From NCBI RefSeq assembly GCF_000429585.1, contig NZ_AUCD01000003.1, forward strand, positions 1 through 64,000: DNA of 64,000 bases, in the 5' to 3' direction. Numbering within the stretch: position 1 is the first letter of the stretch; the number at the start of each line of letters is the position of its first letter. Source of the stretch: Atopococcus tabaci DSM 17538 (GTDB lineage Bacteria; Bacillota; Bacilli; Lactobacillales; Carnobacteriaceae_A). Positions 16,473 through 25,416 of this stretch are shown piece by piece. The notes beneath the pieces were generated by a model, which saw only the letters and a list, made by a program, of their open reading frames with translations, was not told the origin of the DNA and made no database searches. Both the position numbers and the translations under genes were made by a program.

Positions 16473-17744
16473 ATGCAAGCTTTTTTGGATTTTTTGACGA
16501 ATAACATTTTGCGTAACCCGCCGATTCTGTTAGGATTGATTGCCGCAATTGGCTTGATTGTGCAGAGGAAAAACGTTGGGGATATCGTCAAAGGAGCGCT
16601 GATGGCGGCGTTTGGGATGTTGATTTTGGAAACGGGGGTCGGTATGATTGCCGGCTCGATTGCCCAAATCAACACCGCGTTTCAAGAAACCATCACGAGC
16701 GGCGCAACGGTAGGGGATGAACTGACGGATGTGACGTTCACCGGTCAGTTCGGAGGCGAAGTCGGTTTGGCGATGTTTTTCGGCTTGATTCTTCATTTGT
16801 TGATTGCCCGCTTTACCAAAGTCAAAACCGTCTTCTTGACCGGACACATGCTGTGGTGGTTCCCATTCATCTTTGTGGCGGCCGGAGTGGAAGGCGGCTT
16901 GAGAGGGTTTCCGTTGATTGGCTTCAGCGCCATCTTGTCGGCCTGCTATTGGTCGTTTATGCCGTGGATTATGCGGCGGTTCATTTGGGACGTGACCGAA
17001 GACGATTCCTTCTTGATTGGGCATCCGACCGGTATTTTAAGTATCATTTCAGGGTTGGTGGCACGGAAAGTTGGAAACAAGGAGCGATCAACCGAAGAGC
17101 TCAATGTACCGAAAAGCTTGTCCTTTTTCCGTGAAATTTCGGTGACCGGCGGCATTGTAATTTTCTTGCTGTACCTGATTCTCTCGCTCTTTATTCCGAA
17201 TCTTATTCCAGAAGGCGAGAATGCCTTTTTCGTCTCCGTTACCCAAGGAATCACGTTTGGTGCGGGACTCATCATTATGCTGCACGGGGTCCGGATGTTG
17301 ATCAACCAGATTGTGCCGGCGTTTCAAGGGATTTCGGAAAAAGTCATTCCTGGAGCCATCCCGGCGTTTGACGTGCCGATCTTGTTTAACTACCGTCCCA
17401 ACGCCGTGATTCTCGGCTTTTTGGTGGCGATGGTGACGTCGACCATCATGATTATTCTGGCGAACACCTTCAACGTCTTTGGCGTGCTGCTGATTCCGCT
17501 GGTGGTCACCTCCTTTTTTGAAATGGGCGGTGCAGCGGTTGTCGGTGAAGGCCAAGGCGGGATGCGGGGCGCCATCATCGGCACCATCGTTTCCGCGATT
17601 GTCATGGTCGGAATCATGGGAATCTCCGTCGTCATTTACAGTAACACCATCCGCGACTGGATGCTGATTTTCGGAGGAAACGACTTCTCCTTGTTCGGAA
17701 CGATTGCCAAATGGATCGCAGACTTATTGTCGGGAGTGTTTTAA
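16473..17744 (+). CDS. PTS EIIC, ascorbate/galactitol-like (UlaA/SgcC) type
   Basis: A 423-residue polytopic permease of the UlaA family: FLTNNILRNPPILLGLIAAIGLI at the N-terminus, GHMLWWFPFIFVAAG and GEGQGGMRGAIIGT are characteristic. Ribosome site GAGGAGG overlaps the end of EIIB. Members of this family carry L-ascorbate, but several transport other sugars or sugar acids; the linked SIS protein instead of UlaD/E/F enzymes argues against simple ascorbate use. Confidence 0.9.
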   Translation: MQAFLDFLTNNILRNPPILLGLIAAIGLIVQRKNVGDIVKGALMAAFGMLILETGVGMIAGSIAQINTAFQETITSGATVGDELTDVTFTGQFGGEVGLAMFFGLILHLLIARFTKVKTVFLTGHMLWWFPFIFVAAGVEGGLRGFPLIGFSAILSACYWSFMPWIMRRFIWDVTEDDSFLIGHPTGILSIISGLVARKVGNKERSTEELNVPKSLSFFREISVTGGIVIFLLYLILSLFIPNLIPEGENAFFVSVTQGITFGAGLIIMLHGVRMLINQIVPAFQGISEKVIPGAIPAFDVPILFNYRPNAVILGFLVAMVTSTIMIILANTFNVFGVLLIPLVVTSFFEMGGAAVVGEGQGGMRGAIIGTIVSAIVMVGIMGISVVIYSNTIRDWMLIFGGNDFSLFGTIAKWIADLLSGVF

Positions 17745-18485
17745 ATGACCTTTGCTTATTTTGAAAGAATGTATGACTTGTTGAAAAAAGTGGAAACCGA
17801 AGAAGCGGAAGCCATCGAGAAAGCGGTCGAGTTGATGGTGGACGCAACGGAAAAGAAAAAATCTGTTTTTGCGTTCGGAGCCAACCATGCAGGGATTTTA
17901 ACACAGGAATTGTTTTACCGTGCCGGCGGAATGATGACGATCAACCCAATTTTTGGAAAGGAAGTCTTGCTGGATGTGGAGCCGGTGACCCGGACGTCGC
18001 ACATGGAGCGGCTAGTCGGATACGGCACGGCGATCGCGAACCAGACGCCTTTTTCAGAGGGAGACGTGTTGATTGTACATTCCGTTTCCGGGCGCAACCC
18101 GGTAACGATCGAACTGGCGATGGAGGCTCAGAAGAAAGGCGTCCGCACGATTTCCATCACCAACCTTGAGTATTCGAAATCTGTTTCGTCCAGGCACCCA
18201 TCCGGGAAGAACCTTTATGAATACAGCGACGTGGTGATCGACAATCACGGAGATGTTGGGGATGCGGCCTGCGACATCGAAGGGTTGGAACAAAAAGTCG
18301 GTCCTTCCTCCACGGTCATAGGCGCCACCATTGTGAACACCATCGTAGTGGAAACTGTTCAACGCTTGGTGGAACGAGGATTGGAGAAGCCGCCGATCTT
18401 CTACAGCGCCAACCTGGACGGCGGCGACGCCTTGAACCGCGAGTTGTTTGAGCAATACAAGGATTCGATTCACTACCGGTTTTAA
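17745..18485 (+). CDS. SIS-domain protein, UPF0309 type
   Basis: A 246-residue phosphosugar-binding protein. VFAFGANHAGILTQEL and VLIVHSVSGRNPVTIELA are the two SIS-fold phosphate-binding segments; ISITNLEYS follows. The start ATG abuts the EIIC stop. Such proteins isomerise or recognise amino-sugar or ketose phosphates, so it probably handles the product of the preceding PTS. The exact reaction is unknown. Confidence 0.85.
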   Translation: MTFAYFERMYDLLKKVETEEAEAIEKAVELMVDATEKKKSVFAFGANHAGILTQELFYRAGGMMTINPIFGKEVLLDVEPVTRTSHMERLVGYGTAIANQTPFSEGDVLIVHSVSGRNPVTIELAMEAQKKGVRTISITNLEYSKSVSSRHPSGKNLYEYSDVVIDNHGDVGDAACDIEGLEQKVGPSSTVIGATIVNTIVVETVQRLVERGLEKPPIFYSANLDGGDALNRELFEQYKDSIHYRF

Positions 18486-18490
18486 TAAGG

Positions 18491-18519
18491 AAGCCTGCGC
18501 ATCGACGCGCAGGCTTTTT
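18491..18519 (+). terminator. Terminator of ascorbate-type PTS operon
   Basis: AGCCTGCGC / GCGCAGGCT stem with a 6-nt loop and TTTTT. Confidence 0.85.
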
Positions 18520-18575
18520 CTGTTCAGAAAGGCCATTTTCTCGTTGAGCTGAGAAAATAGCCTGTTTGATGGGTG

Positions 18576-18719
18576 CTCACTTTTACGTGAAGAAAGGTTT
18601 CATGGAAAAGTGAGAGGGCAAATTTCTTTCTACTTTTACGTCAAAAACCGGTTCACGTAAAAGTGAACACTGAAAAAACTGTTCACTCTTTCGTGAAACA
18701 TGTCCTCACGAAAGAGTGG
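18576..18719. repeat. Palindromic array, family B, three units
   Basis: Opening arms TCACTTTTACGTGA, CTACTTTTACGTCA and TCACTCTTTCGTGA start at 18577, 18630 and 18683, exactly 53 bp apart. They face TCATGGAAAAGTGA, TTCACGTAAAAGTGA and TCACGAAAGAGTGG across 8-9 nt loops. In unit 3 both arms are changed together (CTCTTTCG / CGAAAGAG) relative to unit 2 (CTTTTACG / CGTAAAAG), which preserves pairing. The array ends one base before the stop codon of the second NERD gene and may serve as its terminator. Confidence 0.85.
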
Positions 18720-18720
18720 C

Positions 18721-19626
18721 TTAAGTATAATAAGTCATTCGGCGAGATAGGTGGCTTTGGAAATTCTTTTTCAACACAATTCGAATTCGTTCCTTCGAAT
18801 AAATCCCACCGCACCACTCCCACACCAAGTTGGTGGTCAGCCGCATATCTGAAAACAATAACCATATTTCTTTCGCGCTGCGCAAAATGGCATCCGCGAT
18901 TGTCTCTTTGTGTCCGCATGCAACACAGAAGCAGGTTTGACGAGTGTCCGCATGTTCAAAAGAAAAGCATTCAGGACACAAAATGCCTTTTCGCAAATCC
19001 TCCCAACGATATTCCGGCAAGTTCTTCGGGCGGTAATTCTCGTTATGTAACGCCAGAATTTGATTTGCTAACCGGGTTTCCTTAATCGTCTCCTGCCCGC
19101 CTTGACTGAACATATGTTTAAAATGGGCGTGCAGTTGATTTGGAAATAAAAACGAGTCGTTTGGCGGAAAAGAGTGGACAAAAAAATCAGGATGGACGAA
19201 CACGACATAGGGTTTGATTTGAACGCGGAAACCGAGACTGCGCAGTTTGTTATGGAAATGGACCATGCTGCGATCGGTCTGACCCAGCGGACTTAACAAT
19301 AGGTAACCCGACTGCGAATAAATCTGACCGTCTTTATAATAGTAGCTGCCGCTGTAATTTTTCACTTCATATAAGTAAAGCACGTCATTCAAAACAATAC
19401 AGCTATCCACCTGAAACTCATAATCCCCGTTGCTCAAATTCAATCCATTCAATACGATGCCTGATTCGTGATACGGCTTCATGAAAGAATCAAACTGCAG
19501 CTCTCCCTCGAAGCCCTTCACTTGATTTTCATAGTCCCGTTTTTCCTTCGCTGATAAATTCATCCGGTGGTGCAACAACTCATATACTCGATGCGTGACA
19601 GATTTCGTGCGTGTTTTCAGTATCAT
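18721..19626 (-). CDS. NERD-domain protein with C-terminal zinc ribbon (paralog 2)
   Basis: A 301-residue paralog of the protein at 489-1394, same length and about half identical by eye along the whole length. The nuclease-like residues are in KGFEGE, EFQVD and YEVKNYSG; the zinc ribbon is CPEC ... CVACGH. The ATG at 19626 has GAAGGAGG before it; 15 residues of upstream frame are discarded. Flanking elements: a family B palindromic array directly at its 3' end, and the GCGTATCTT promoter-like motif 35 nt before the start. Function unknown; a DNA-cutting or repeat-related role is a hypothesis only. Confidence 0.85.
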   Translation of the reverse strand: MILKTRTKSVTHRVYELLHHRMNLSAKEKRDYENQVKGFEGELQFDSFMKPYHESGIVLNGLNLSNGDYEFQVDSCIVLNDVLYLYEVKNYSGSYYYKDGQIYSQSGYLLLSPLGQTDRSMVHFHNKLRSLGFRVQIKPYVVFVHPDFFVHSFPPNDSFLFPNQLHAHFKHMFSQGGQETIKETRLANQILALHNENYRPKNLPEYRWEDLRKGILCPECFSFEHADTRQTCFCVACGHKETIADAILRSAKEIWLLFSDMRLTTNLVWEWCGGIYSKERIRIVLKKNFQSHLSRRMTYYT

Positions 19627-19660
19627 GACGGCCTCCTTCAAAAAAGTGTTCTCTTTAATT

Positions 19661-19680
19661 AAGATACGCAAAAAAGAGGA
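19661..19680 (-). promoter_or_regulatory. Shared promoter-like motif of the NERD genes (copy 2)
   Basis: Minus-strand reading TCCTCTTTTTTGCGTATCTT, 35 nt before the start codon at 19626. It matches the motif before NERD gene 1 in sequence and position. Confidence 0.45.
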
Positions 19681-19758
19681 GATGCTTTTTTTCTTTCAAA
19701 TGCTAATTGTGTCGGGTATAGTTAGTGAAAGTCGAAGCACCGTGAAAGGAGTTTTTAT

Positions 19759-20493
19759 TTGAAAGCGTATATTATCCGTATTGAACTGGACAACTCACGC
19801 CCATTGATTTGGCGTAAAGTGATTATGCCGGCAGGAGCGACGTTCAACCGGCTGCATGATGTGATCCAATCTGTGACCAATTTCCAAGGCGGTTACCCAA
19901 GGGATTTCTATCATTTTTACGAATTCGATTTAAGGGAAGAAGACATGGTGGTGACCAATAATGATGAACGTTACTTGGAGCACCAAGCGTACAAGAAAAA
20001 TAAACAAGTGTTTGAGAAACGGTTAGCAGAGACTCCCGAAGAGTTCTTGGAGTTCGAGCAAAATCATCAAAACAGATTAAAGGTTGTCGTACGGAAACCC
20101 ACCGGATTAAAAATTGACAACTATCTTGAGAAAGATAAAACCATCGATTACTTATACGACTATGGGGATGATTGGCGTTTCACCATCCAGTTGGAACAAG
20201 TGGTGGAGGATTATCATTTTGGGTATCCGACGCTATTAGACGGGGCAGAGACAGCTCCGCCTGAAGATGTGGGAGGACTGGATGGGTTTTATGAGTTTTT
20301 AGACGTCTACCGCAACCCATCCCATCCGGATCACAAACAGACTGTAGAATGGGCTTCAGGACAGCGGTTTAGAGAATACAATCCAACATGGATAAATGAA
20401 TGGATGAAAGGTCTCAAATACAAAAAAACGGAATGGGACCAAATCCACCATGACAATTACCGAATCATTGAAGACAAATACCGCAGCCATTAA
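19759..20493 (+). CDS. Plasmid pRiA4b ORF-3-like family protein (copy 1)
   Basis: A 244-residue protein of the pRiA4b ORF-3-like family. The N-terminal pattern YIIRIELDNSRPLIWRKVIMP, the FNRLHDVIQ helix and the central YLYDYGDDWRFTIQLE are diagnostic; PPEDVGGLDGFYEFL is the conserved C-terminal block. The start is TTG at 19759, chosen because GAAAGGAG precedes it. It is divergent from NERD gene 2. The family is widespread, sometimes linked to mobile elements, and has no established function. Confidence 0.85.
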   Translation: MKAYIIRIELDNSRPLIWRKVIMPAGATFNRLHDVIQSVTNFQGGYPRDFYHFYEFDLREEDMVVTNNDERYLEHQAYKKNKQVFEKRLAETPEEFLEFEQNHQNRLKVVVRKPTGLKIDNYLEKDKTIDYLYDYGDDWRFTIQLEQVVEDYHFGYPTLLDGAETAPPEDVGGLDGFYEFLDVYRNPSHPDHKQTVEWASGQRFREYNPTWINEWMKGLKYKKTEWDQIHHDNYRIIEDKYRSH

Positions 20494-20511
20494 ATTAACT
20501 TGATTTAAATT

Positions 20512-20544
20512 AGCTCCTGACAGAGATAATGTCAGGAGCTTTTT
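20512..20544 (+). terminator. Terminator of pRiA4b-like gene
   Basis: AGCTCCTGACA / TGTCAGGAGCT, an 11-bp perfect stem, 8-nt loop, TTTT tail. Confidence 0.85.
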
Positions 20545-20656
20545 GCATACGAAAATCCACAATGCATATCATTGGCATCCGACGAAGGGTTTTACCTATA
20601 GTAAACATAAGGAAATTGTTTCTCGGACGATGCAGACGGAAAGCGAGGAGAAGCGG

Positions 20657-21385
20657 ATGAAGAAAATCATCGCAGGAGTTGCTTTTGTCACTATCTTTCT
20701 TTCCGGGTGTGCCAATGGCGGTCCTACAGAAGAAGATACTTCCAACAACGAACCCGGATTATATGGAAAAATTTTGGATGAATCCGTTGTAGAAGCGGAT
20801 GCAGAAAAGGATGACCAAGAACAACCGGAACCTGCCGCAACAATAAGTGAAGAGACAGAAGAGGCGTCTATTGAAGCGGAAGTGGAAGCGGCAGTCGATT
20901 CCGCAGATGAAGATGTGGAACCCGACGCTGAACTTCTGGAAGAAACAGAGGCGGCCTCGGCGGACAGTGCGGCTGAACCGGTTTTAACCACGGAGACAAA
21001 AGGAAAATCGGAACAAGCCTATACATTTGAAGACTTTAGAGGGTACTACGGCTTGTTTTCCGCCGACGATCCGTCACATATGGAAGTGCTGCTGGCGATT
21101 TCGAACAATCACCTCACAGTCGGCTGGTGGATGTCTGAATACGAGACGATGGAAATCACCGATGCATTCGTAGACGGCGACACGTTGATCATTGACTACT
21201 TCCAGCCTGCAGACGGCGCTTACGTTCCAGAAGACATCTGGGGAACGTTTGCGGTGACGTTGAAAGAAGAGAACGGCGAGAAAACACTATTTATCGAAGG
21301 CGGCGAACCTTACAAATTTGTAACAGAACAGGAAGCGGTGGGCTACGGCTTTACAATTCCGGAGTTTATTTCCGAAGACATGTAA
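20657..21385 (+). CDS. Lipoprotein with acidic linker and a C-terminal GWW-SEYETM domain
   Basis: A 242-residue exported lipoprotein: MKK..., hydrophobic segment and lipobox LSGC (Cys18). Residues 20-120 are an acidic Glu/Asp/Ala/Thr-rich linker, as in cell-wall-spanning tethers. Residues 125-242 form a compact domain beginning YTFEDFRGYYGLFS, with TVGWWMSEYETMEIT and QPADGAYVPED. The same domain occurs in the protein at 22691-23239, so these are paralogs separated by one convergent gene. The long upstream frame is discarded because GAGGAG lies before ATG 20657. I recognise no named family. Confidence 0.8.
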   Translation: MKKIIAGVAFVTIFLSGCANGGPTEEDTSNNEPGLYGKILDESVVEADAEKDDQEQPEPAATISEETEEASIEAEVEAAVDSADEDVEPDAELLEETEAASADSAAEPVLTTETKGKSEQAYTFEDFRGYYGLFSADDPSHMEVLLAISNNHLTVGWWMSEYETMEITDAFVDGDTLIIDYFQPADGAYVPEDIWGTFAVTLKEENGEKTLFIEGGEPYKFVTEQEAVGYGFTIPEFISEDM

Positions 21386-21420
21386 AAAATCATCGAAAAC
21401 ACAACTTGCTCGCGGTATAG

Positions 21421-21452
21421 AAAAGAGGCTGGATGGATTCCAGCCTCTTTTG
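21421..21452 (+). terminator. Terminator of lipoprotein gene
   Basis: 12-bp perfect stem AAAAGAGGCTGG / CCAGCCTCTTTT. Confidence 0.88.
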
Positions 21453-21468
21453 TTTATTTAAATGCGTG

Positions 21469-21613
21469 TCCACTTTTCCATGAAAGTAAGCTTCACGAAA
21501 GAGTGGGCGAAAAAAACTGGCTTACTCTTCTGTGAAAGTTTGCGTCACGTAAAAATGAATCAAAAAAAGCAGCCCCACTTTCCCGTGAGCCAGTGTTTCA
21601 CGAAAGAGTGGGG
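21469..21613. repeat. Palindromic array, family B, three units
   Basis: The ACT cores of the opening arms (CCACTTTTCCATGA, TTACTCTTCTGTGA, CCCACTTTCCCGTGA) are at 21472, 21524 and 21577, 52 and 53 bp apart. Closing arms are TCACGAAAGAGTGG (21493-21506), TCACGTAAAAATGA (21545-21558) and TCACGAAAGAGTGGGG. It lies between two convergent genes, 17 bp after a terminator. Confidence 0.8.
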
Positions 21614-21627
21614 CATCCCAAAAAAAG

Positions 21628-22407
21628 TTAATCCAAACGCGCCAGTTCCTCTTCTTGGTTTCTGTACTGCACCACAGAAATCACGCCATTCTCACGCAGC
21701 AAATCCGCGGCGTCTTCAAAGTGGTACCGGTATTTGTCGGTGGAGTGGGCGTCCGATCCGAGGCTGAAGCGTGTGCCGCCCAATTGCAGGTACAACTGGA
21801 TAACGTAGCGGTACAGATCGACGTTTCCATATTCGTACATGCTGCGAGTGTTGAGTTCCAGCGCCATTTTTTTGCGGACAATCTCCTTCAACAACTCCGT
21901 CAGCTGCGGTTCGAACTCTTTCAGTTCTTCCACTGAAACGCCCAGACGGCGGATGCCGTAGTCGAAGTGCGCGAATACATTGGCCTGGTCCACATTACGG
22001 ACAGCCTCCAGGCACAAGTCGTAGTATTCGTTCATCACGTCTTTTGGATTTTTTGTGTCCACCACCGGCATCAAATAATCGTACTCGCCGTTTTGGTGCA
22101 CGCTCAACAGCACGACGTCAAACGACTTGCCTTCTAAGTAAGACTGGATTTGCGGGAAGGATTCACGAGTGTAGCCGACTTCGATGCCGCGCCGGATGCG
22201 TCCGCCATACTGTAAGTTCAACCCTTCGATTTCTTCAATATACGCATCGTAATCGAGAACAGTGTCCGTTCCGTCGTTGTATGGATCGTTGAAATCCAAG
22301 TGTTCCGTCGTGACGATCACGCCGTCCGTTTGTTCCAAATAGTTCTCGAATGTTTCTGATGAATCAGGTGAAAAATGGGTATGCATATGTTGATCATAGT
22401 AAGTCAT
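21628..22407 (-). CDS. PHP-domain phosphatase, HisK/histidinol-phosphatase family
   Basis: A 259-residue metal-dependent phosphoesterase. Metal ligands are visible in DQHMHTHFSPDS, TTEHLDF, VLLSVHQN, VFAHFDYG and LGSDAHS, the standard PHP order. GTG-free start ATG 22407 with TTAGGAGG before it. Histidinol-phosphatase is the usual annotation, but no other his gene is nearby, so it may act on another phosphate ester. Confidence 0.85.
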   Translation of the reverse strand: MTYYDQHMHTHFSPDSSETFENYLEQTDGVIVTTEHLDFNDPYNDGTDTVLDYDAYIEEIEGLNLQYGGRIRRGIEVGYTRESFPQIQSYLEGKSFDVVLLSVHQNGEYDYLMPVVDTKNPKDVMNEYYDLCLEAVRNVDQANVFAHFDYGIRRLGVSVEELKEFEPQLTELLKEIVRKKMALELNTRSMYEYGNVDLYRYVIQLYLQLGGTRFSLGSDAHSTDKYRYHFEDAADLLRENGVISVVQYRNQEEELARLD

Positions 22408-22690
22408 TGCATTTCCTCCTAAAAGACTGTTTGTCTCCAGTATAGCAAACGCGTATGGAATTCACTTCAACAATGCGTTAAGAGAAAGTAAAAGAGGGCA
22501 GACTGAAAAGTCTCAAGGCGTTATTTTTGCTTTTTCGGAAGATTTTTGCATGATTGTGGGAGTTGTTAATATTATACAAAAAGGGGTGGCGCTTGAAGAA
22601 CGGATGCTATATAATGATGATAACTTGATGAAATCGCATTCATATTACATGTCAATTGGTATCTGTGGTCTGAATAAGGAGGAGATTCAG

Positions 22691-23239
22691 ATGTTGAGAA
22701 GAGTCGTAGCAGGTGCATTGGTTGTAACAATTGCAGCAGCTGGGTATGCAGCTATGGAAGTTGAAGAGGATGGAGCCGGTTACATACAAGATCGTATGGA
22801 AATCGCAAAAGGTGCGCTTCCTGATATCGGTCTTGGCGTGGTAGTGGAAGCATCAGAAGAAGTGGAACAAACGTACACATTTGAAGATTTTATAGGAAAC
22901 TACGGTCATTTTTCTCCCGATGAACCGGTACACGTGGATTCGGTGATCACGATTACGGAAGAAGACATCACTGTGGGATGGTGGTTGTCCGAATATGAAA
23001 CGATGGAAATCACCGGGAAAACAATCGAAGGCGACACATTGGTGATTGAGTATGTACAAAAAGCAGACGGCGCCTATGTGTTAGAAGACACTTCGGGAAC
23101 CATTGAAGTGACGTTGCAAGAAATAGAAGGCACGAAATTTCTCCTTACTGCAACCGACCAGCCCTTTTATGCTATGACCGAAGAAGAATTGGCAGAGTAC
23201 GAATACGAACTGCCTGAACTTCATTCAGAAGATATGTAG
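22691..23239 (+). CDS. Exported or membrane-anchored protein with the GWW-SEYETM domain (paralog)
   Basis: A 182-residue protein with an N-terminal hydrophobic segment (VVAGALVVTIAAAGYAAM) but no lipobox cysteine, so it is either secreted or anchored by that helix. The remaining part matches the domain of the lipoprotein at 20657-21385: YTFEDFIGNYGHFS, TVGWWLSEYETMEIT, KADGAYVLED, and both proteins end SEDM. The acidic linker is almost absent here. ATG 22691 follows AAGGAGGAG. Function unknown. Confidence 0.78.
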   Translation: MLRRVVAGALVVTIAAAGYAAMEVEEDGAGYIQDRMEIAKGALPDIGLGVVVEASEEVEQTYTFEDFIGNYGHFSPDEPVHVDSVITITEEDITVGWWLSEYETMEITGKTIEGDTLVIEYVQKADGAYVLEDTSGTIEVTLQEIEGTKFLLTATDQPFYAMTEEELAEYEYELPELHSEDM

Positions 23240-23272
23240 AAAAGTGTTGGGAGAAATCCCAGCACTTTTTAT
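23240..23272 (+). terminator. Terminator
   Basis: AAAAGTGTTGGGA / TCCCAGCACTTTTT with a GAAA loop. Confidence 0.85.
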
Positions 23273-23335
23273 TGTTAGTTTTATGTGATTTAATTAACAA
23301 TCTAATTAAAAAGTAACAAATTTTTATTTTTAGTA

Positions 23336-23363
23336 TTGATGATTTTAGTGAAAACGATATAAT
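23336..23363 (+). promoter_or_regulatory. Promoter of alcohol dehydrogenase with overlapping cre-like box
   Basis: TTGATG (23336-23341) and TATAAT (23358-23363), spacer 16 bp. The stretch TGAAAACGATATAA (23349-23362) fits the cre consensus except at one position and covers the -10 box, the same arrangement as at 59346-59360. Confidence 0.55.
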
Positions 23364-23410
23364 ACAATTGTTAAAACATTCACAAAAAACCCTATACAGG
23401 AGGAAGATTC

Positions 23411-24421
23411 ATGAAAGCGATTATTGCAACAAAAGACCGTAAAGCGGAAGTCGTAGAAAAAGATATACGCCCGTTGAAATACGGAGAAGCGCTTTTGGAT
23501 ATGGAATGCTGCGGAGTCTGCCATACCGATTTGCACGTCAAAAACGCGGACTTTGGCGATGTGGCAGGTAGAACGCTGGGACATGAGGGAATTGGTGTGG
23601 TCAAAGAAGTGGGAGAAGGCGTCACTTCTTTGAAAGTAGGGGATCGTGCCAGTGTAGCATGGTTCTTTGAAGGGTGTGGACACTGTGAATATTGCACCAC
23701 TGGGCGTGAGACACTCTGTCGTGAAGTGAAAAACTCTGGTTATTCCGTCGATGGCGGGATGGCTGAACAATGCATTGTCACTGCAGATTACGCCGTAAAA
23801 GTTCCAGATGGCTTGTCTTCTGAAGCGGCCAGCAGCATCACATGTGCTGGTGTGACTTGCTATAAAGCCATCAAAGTGGCTGATACCCTTCCTGGCCAAT
23901 GGATGGTCATTTCAGGAATGGGCGGCTTAGGGAACTTGGCTTTGCAGTACGCCAAAAATGTCTTTGAATTGAAAGTCATTGCCGTGGACATCAATGACGC
24001 ACAGTTGGAGTTCGCAAAAGAGATGGGCGCAGACATTTGTGTGAATCCATTGAAGGAAGATTTAGGAAAAGTGGCGCAAGAACGAGTCGGAGGCGCACAC
24101 GCTGCAGTGGTTACAGCAGTCGGCAAATCGGCATTCAATCAAGCGGTCGATTCACTCCGAGCAGGGGGGAAAGTCATTGCTGTCGGGTTACCGTCAGAAT
24201 CAATGGACTTAAGCATCCCACGTTTGGTACTGGACGGCATTGAAGTCATCGGTTCGTTGGTTGGAACCCGTCAAGACTTGCGGGAGGCCTTCCAGTTTGC
24301 GGCTGAAGGAAAAGTGGTTCCGAAATATCAGATGCGTCCAATGGAAGAAATCAACGAGATTTTTGAAGAAATGGAACAAGGAAAATACACCGGACGTATG
24401 GTCATCGATTTGAAAAACTAA
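23411..24421 (+). CDS. adhP: Zinc-dependent alcohol dehydrogenase, AdhP type
   Basis: A 336-residue medium-chain dehydrogenase that interconverts alcohols and aldehydes with NAD(H). Catalytic zinc ligands are in CGVCHTDLH (C37) and LGHEGIG; the structural zinc lobe is [15 protein letters not shown]; the dinucleotide motif is [16 protein letters not shown]. It is transcribed alone, with the cre-like box suggesting carbon control. An ethanol-forming role in fermentation is plausible. Confidence 0.95.
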   Translation: MKAIIATKDRKAEVVEKDIRPLKYGEALLDMECCGVCHTDLHVKNADFGDVAGRTLGHEGIGVVKEVGEGVTSLKVGDRASVAWFFEGCGHCEYCTTGRETLCREVKNSGYSVDGGMAEQCIVTADYAVKVPDGLSSEAASSITCAGVTCYKAIKVADTLPGQWMVISGMGGLGNLALQYAKNVFELKVIAVDINDAQLEFAKEMGADICVNPLKEDLGKVAQERVGGAHAAVVTAVGKSAFNQAVDSLRAGGKVIAVGLPSESMDLSIPRLVLDGIEVIGSLVGTRQDLREAFQFAAEGKVVPKYQMRPMEEINEIFEEMEQGKYTGRMVIDLKN

Positions 24422-24431
24422 CTAGACAAAA

Positions 24432-24464
24432 AGATGCCAGAATAATTCAATTCTGGTATTTTTT
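24432..24464 (+). terminator. Terminator of adhP
   Basis: ATGCCAGAAT / ATTCTGGTAT stem followed by TTTTTT. Confidence 0.75.
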
Positions 24465-24529
24465 TTGGTTTCAGTGCCAGATGATTTGTAGTACGATGAG
24501 GGAAAGAACTCCGGAAAGGGAGCGACGGC

Positions 24530-25270
24530 ATGAAACAAGAAAATTTGGTCATCAATACGCTGGTATTTGACGAACTCATCAAAAATGGGACGCATCAAAT
24601 CGATTTGTTGGACCGTATCCCTCAACTTGGCATCAAGAAAGTGGAAATCAGAAGAGAATACCTACGCGATGAAGACGAATTAACGGAATTGAAAGAAAAA
24701 GCTCAAGCGTTGGAAATGGAGTTGTTCTATTCGGTTCCGGACATCTTGTTCCAAGAAAAACTCTTGGAACAAGACACGCTGGTTCAATATTTCGAGGAAT
24801 ACAATATGCTGGGCGCAAAACAGCTCAAGATTGTCGCCGGCTATGCAGAAGCTCCATCCGAAGAAGAAATGGAAATGTTGGAAGAGCTGATGGAAGAATA
24901 CTATATTCACCATTTGACATTGGAGAACGACCAAAGCGACTATTCCACACCTGAAAAGTTGCAGCGGCTCCTCCAGCAATTGTTGGACATCGGTATTCCG
25001 GCCGCGTTGACGTTCGATACCGGAAATTTCCTCATCATCGGAGAGGACCCGGTGAAAGCAGCCGAAACATTAAAAGAAGACGTTTCTTTTGTCCATATGA
25101 AAAACGTCAACGCCGACACGCATGAATTGACGCTGGTGGACGAGGGCGATGTGCCAATGTTTGATGTGATGGAGGTTTTCCCTGAAGACATCCACTACGC
25201 CATCGAATACCCATGCGGATCGAACCCATTTGAGACGGTGGAAAAAGAAATTCAAAAACTCACGAAATAA
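24530..25270 (+). CDS. Xylose isomerase-like TIM-barrel sugar isomerase/epimerase
   Basis: A 246-residue protein of the AP-endonuclease-2 superfamily. IKKVEIRREYL, LFYSVPDIL, KQLKIVAGYAE, LTLENDQSDY, ALTFDTGNFLI and FVHMKNVNAD follow the eight barrel strands; the acidic and His residues at their ends should bind a metal. AAAGGGAG precedes ATG 24530. It lies just before a fructose-type PTS with its own terminator in between, so a role in converting the imported sugar is possible but not proven. Confidence 0.8.
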   Translation: MKQENLVINTLVFDELIKNGTHQIDLLDRIPQLGIKKVEIRREYLRDEDELTELKEKAQALEMELFYSVPDILFQEKLLEQDTLVQYFEEYNMLGAKQLKIVAGYAEAPSEEEMEMLEELMEEYYIHHLTLENDQSDYSTPEKLQRLLQQLLDIGIPAALTFDTGNFLIIGEDPVKAAETLKEDVSFVHMKNVNADTHELTLVDEGDVPMFDVMEVFPEDIHYAIEYPCGSNPFETVEKEIQKLTK

Positions 25271-25272
25271 GA

Positions 25273-25317
25273 AAGAAAAACTCTTTGCGACAGATATACC
25301 TTCGCGAAGAGTTTTTT
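25273..25317 (+). terminator. Terminator of isomerase gene
   Basis: AAAACTCTTTGCGA / TCGCGAAGAGTTTTTT stem with one wobble pair. Confidence 0.8.
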
Positions 25318-25416
25318 AATTAAATCATTTTTGCCGCATCTCTGGCAGAATCCTTTTTTTCTAACCTTATGAAAAGGGATACAATAAGAGTAACAAGAAA
25401 AGGAAAGGTGAGAGAC

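Noticed and set aside
22550-22690. An N-terminal extension of the GWW-SEYETM paralog
   Set aside because: The upstream frame (starting near 22550) lacks a ribosome site, while AAGGAGGAG is correctly placed before ATG 22691, which begins a typical signal segment.
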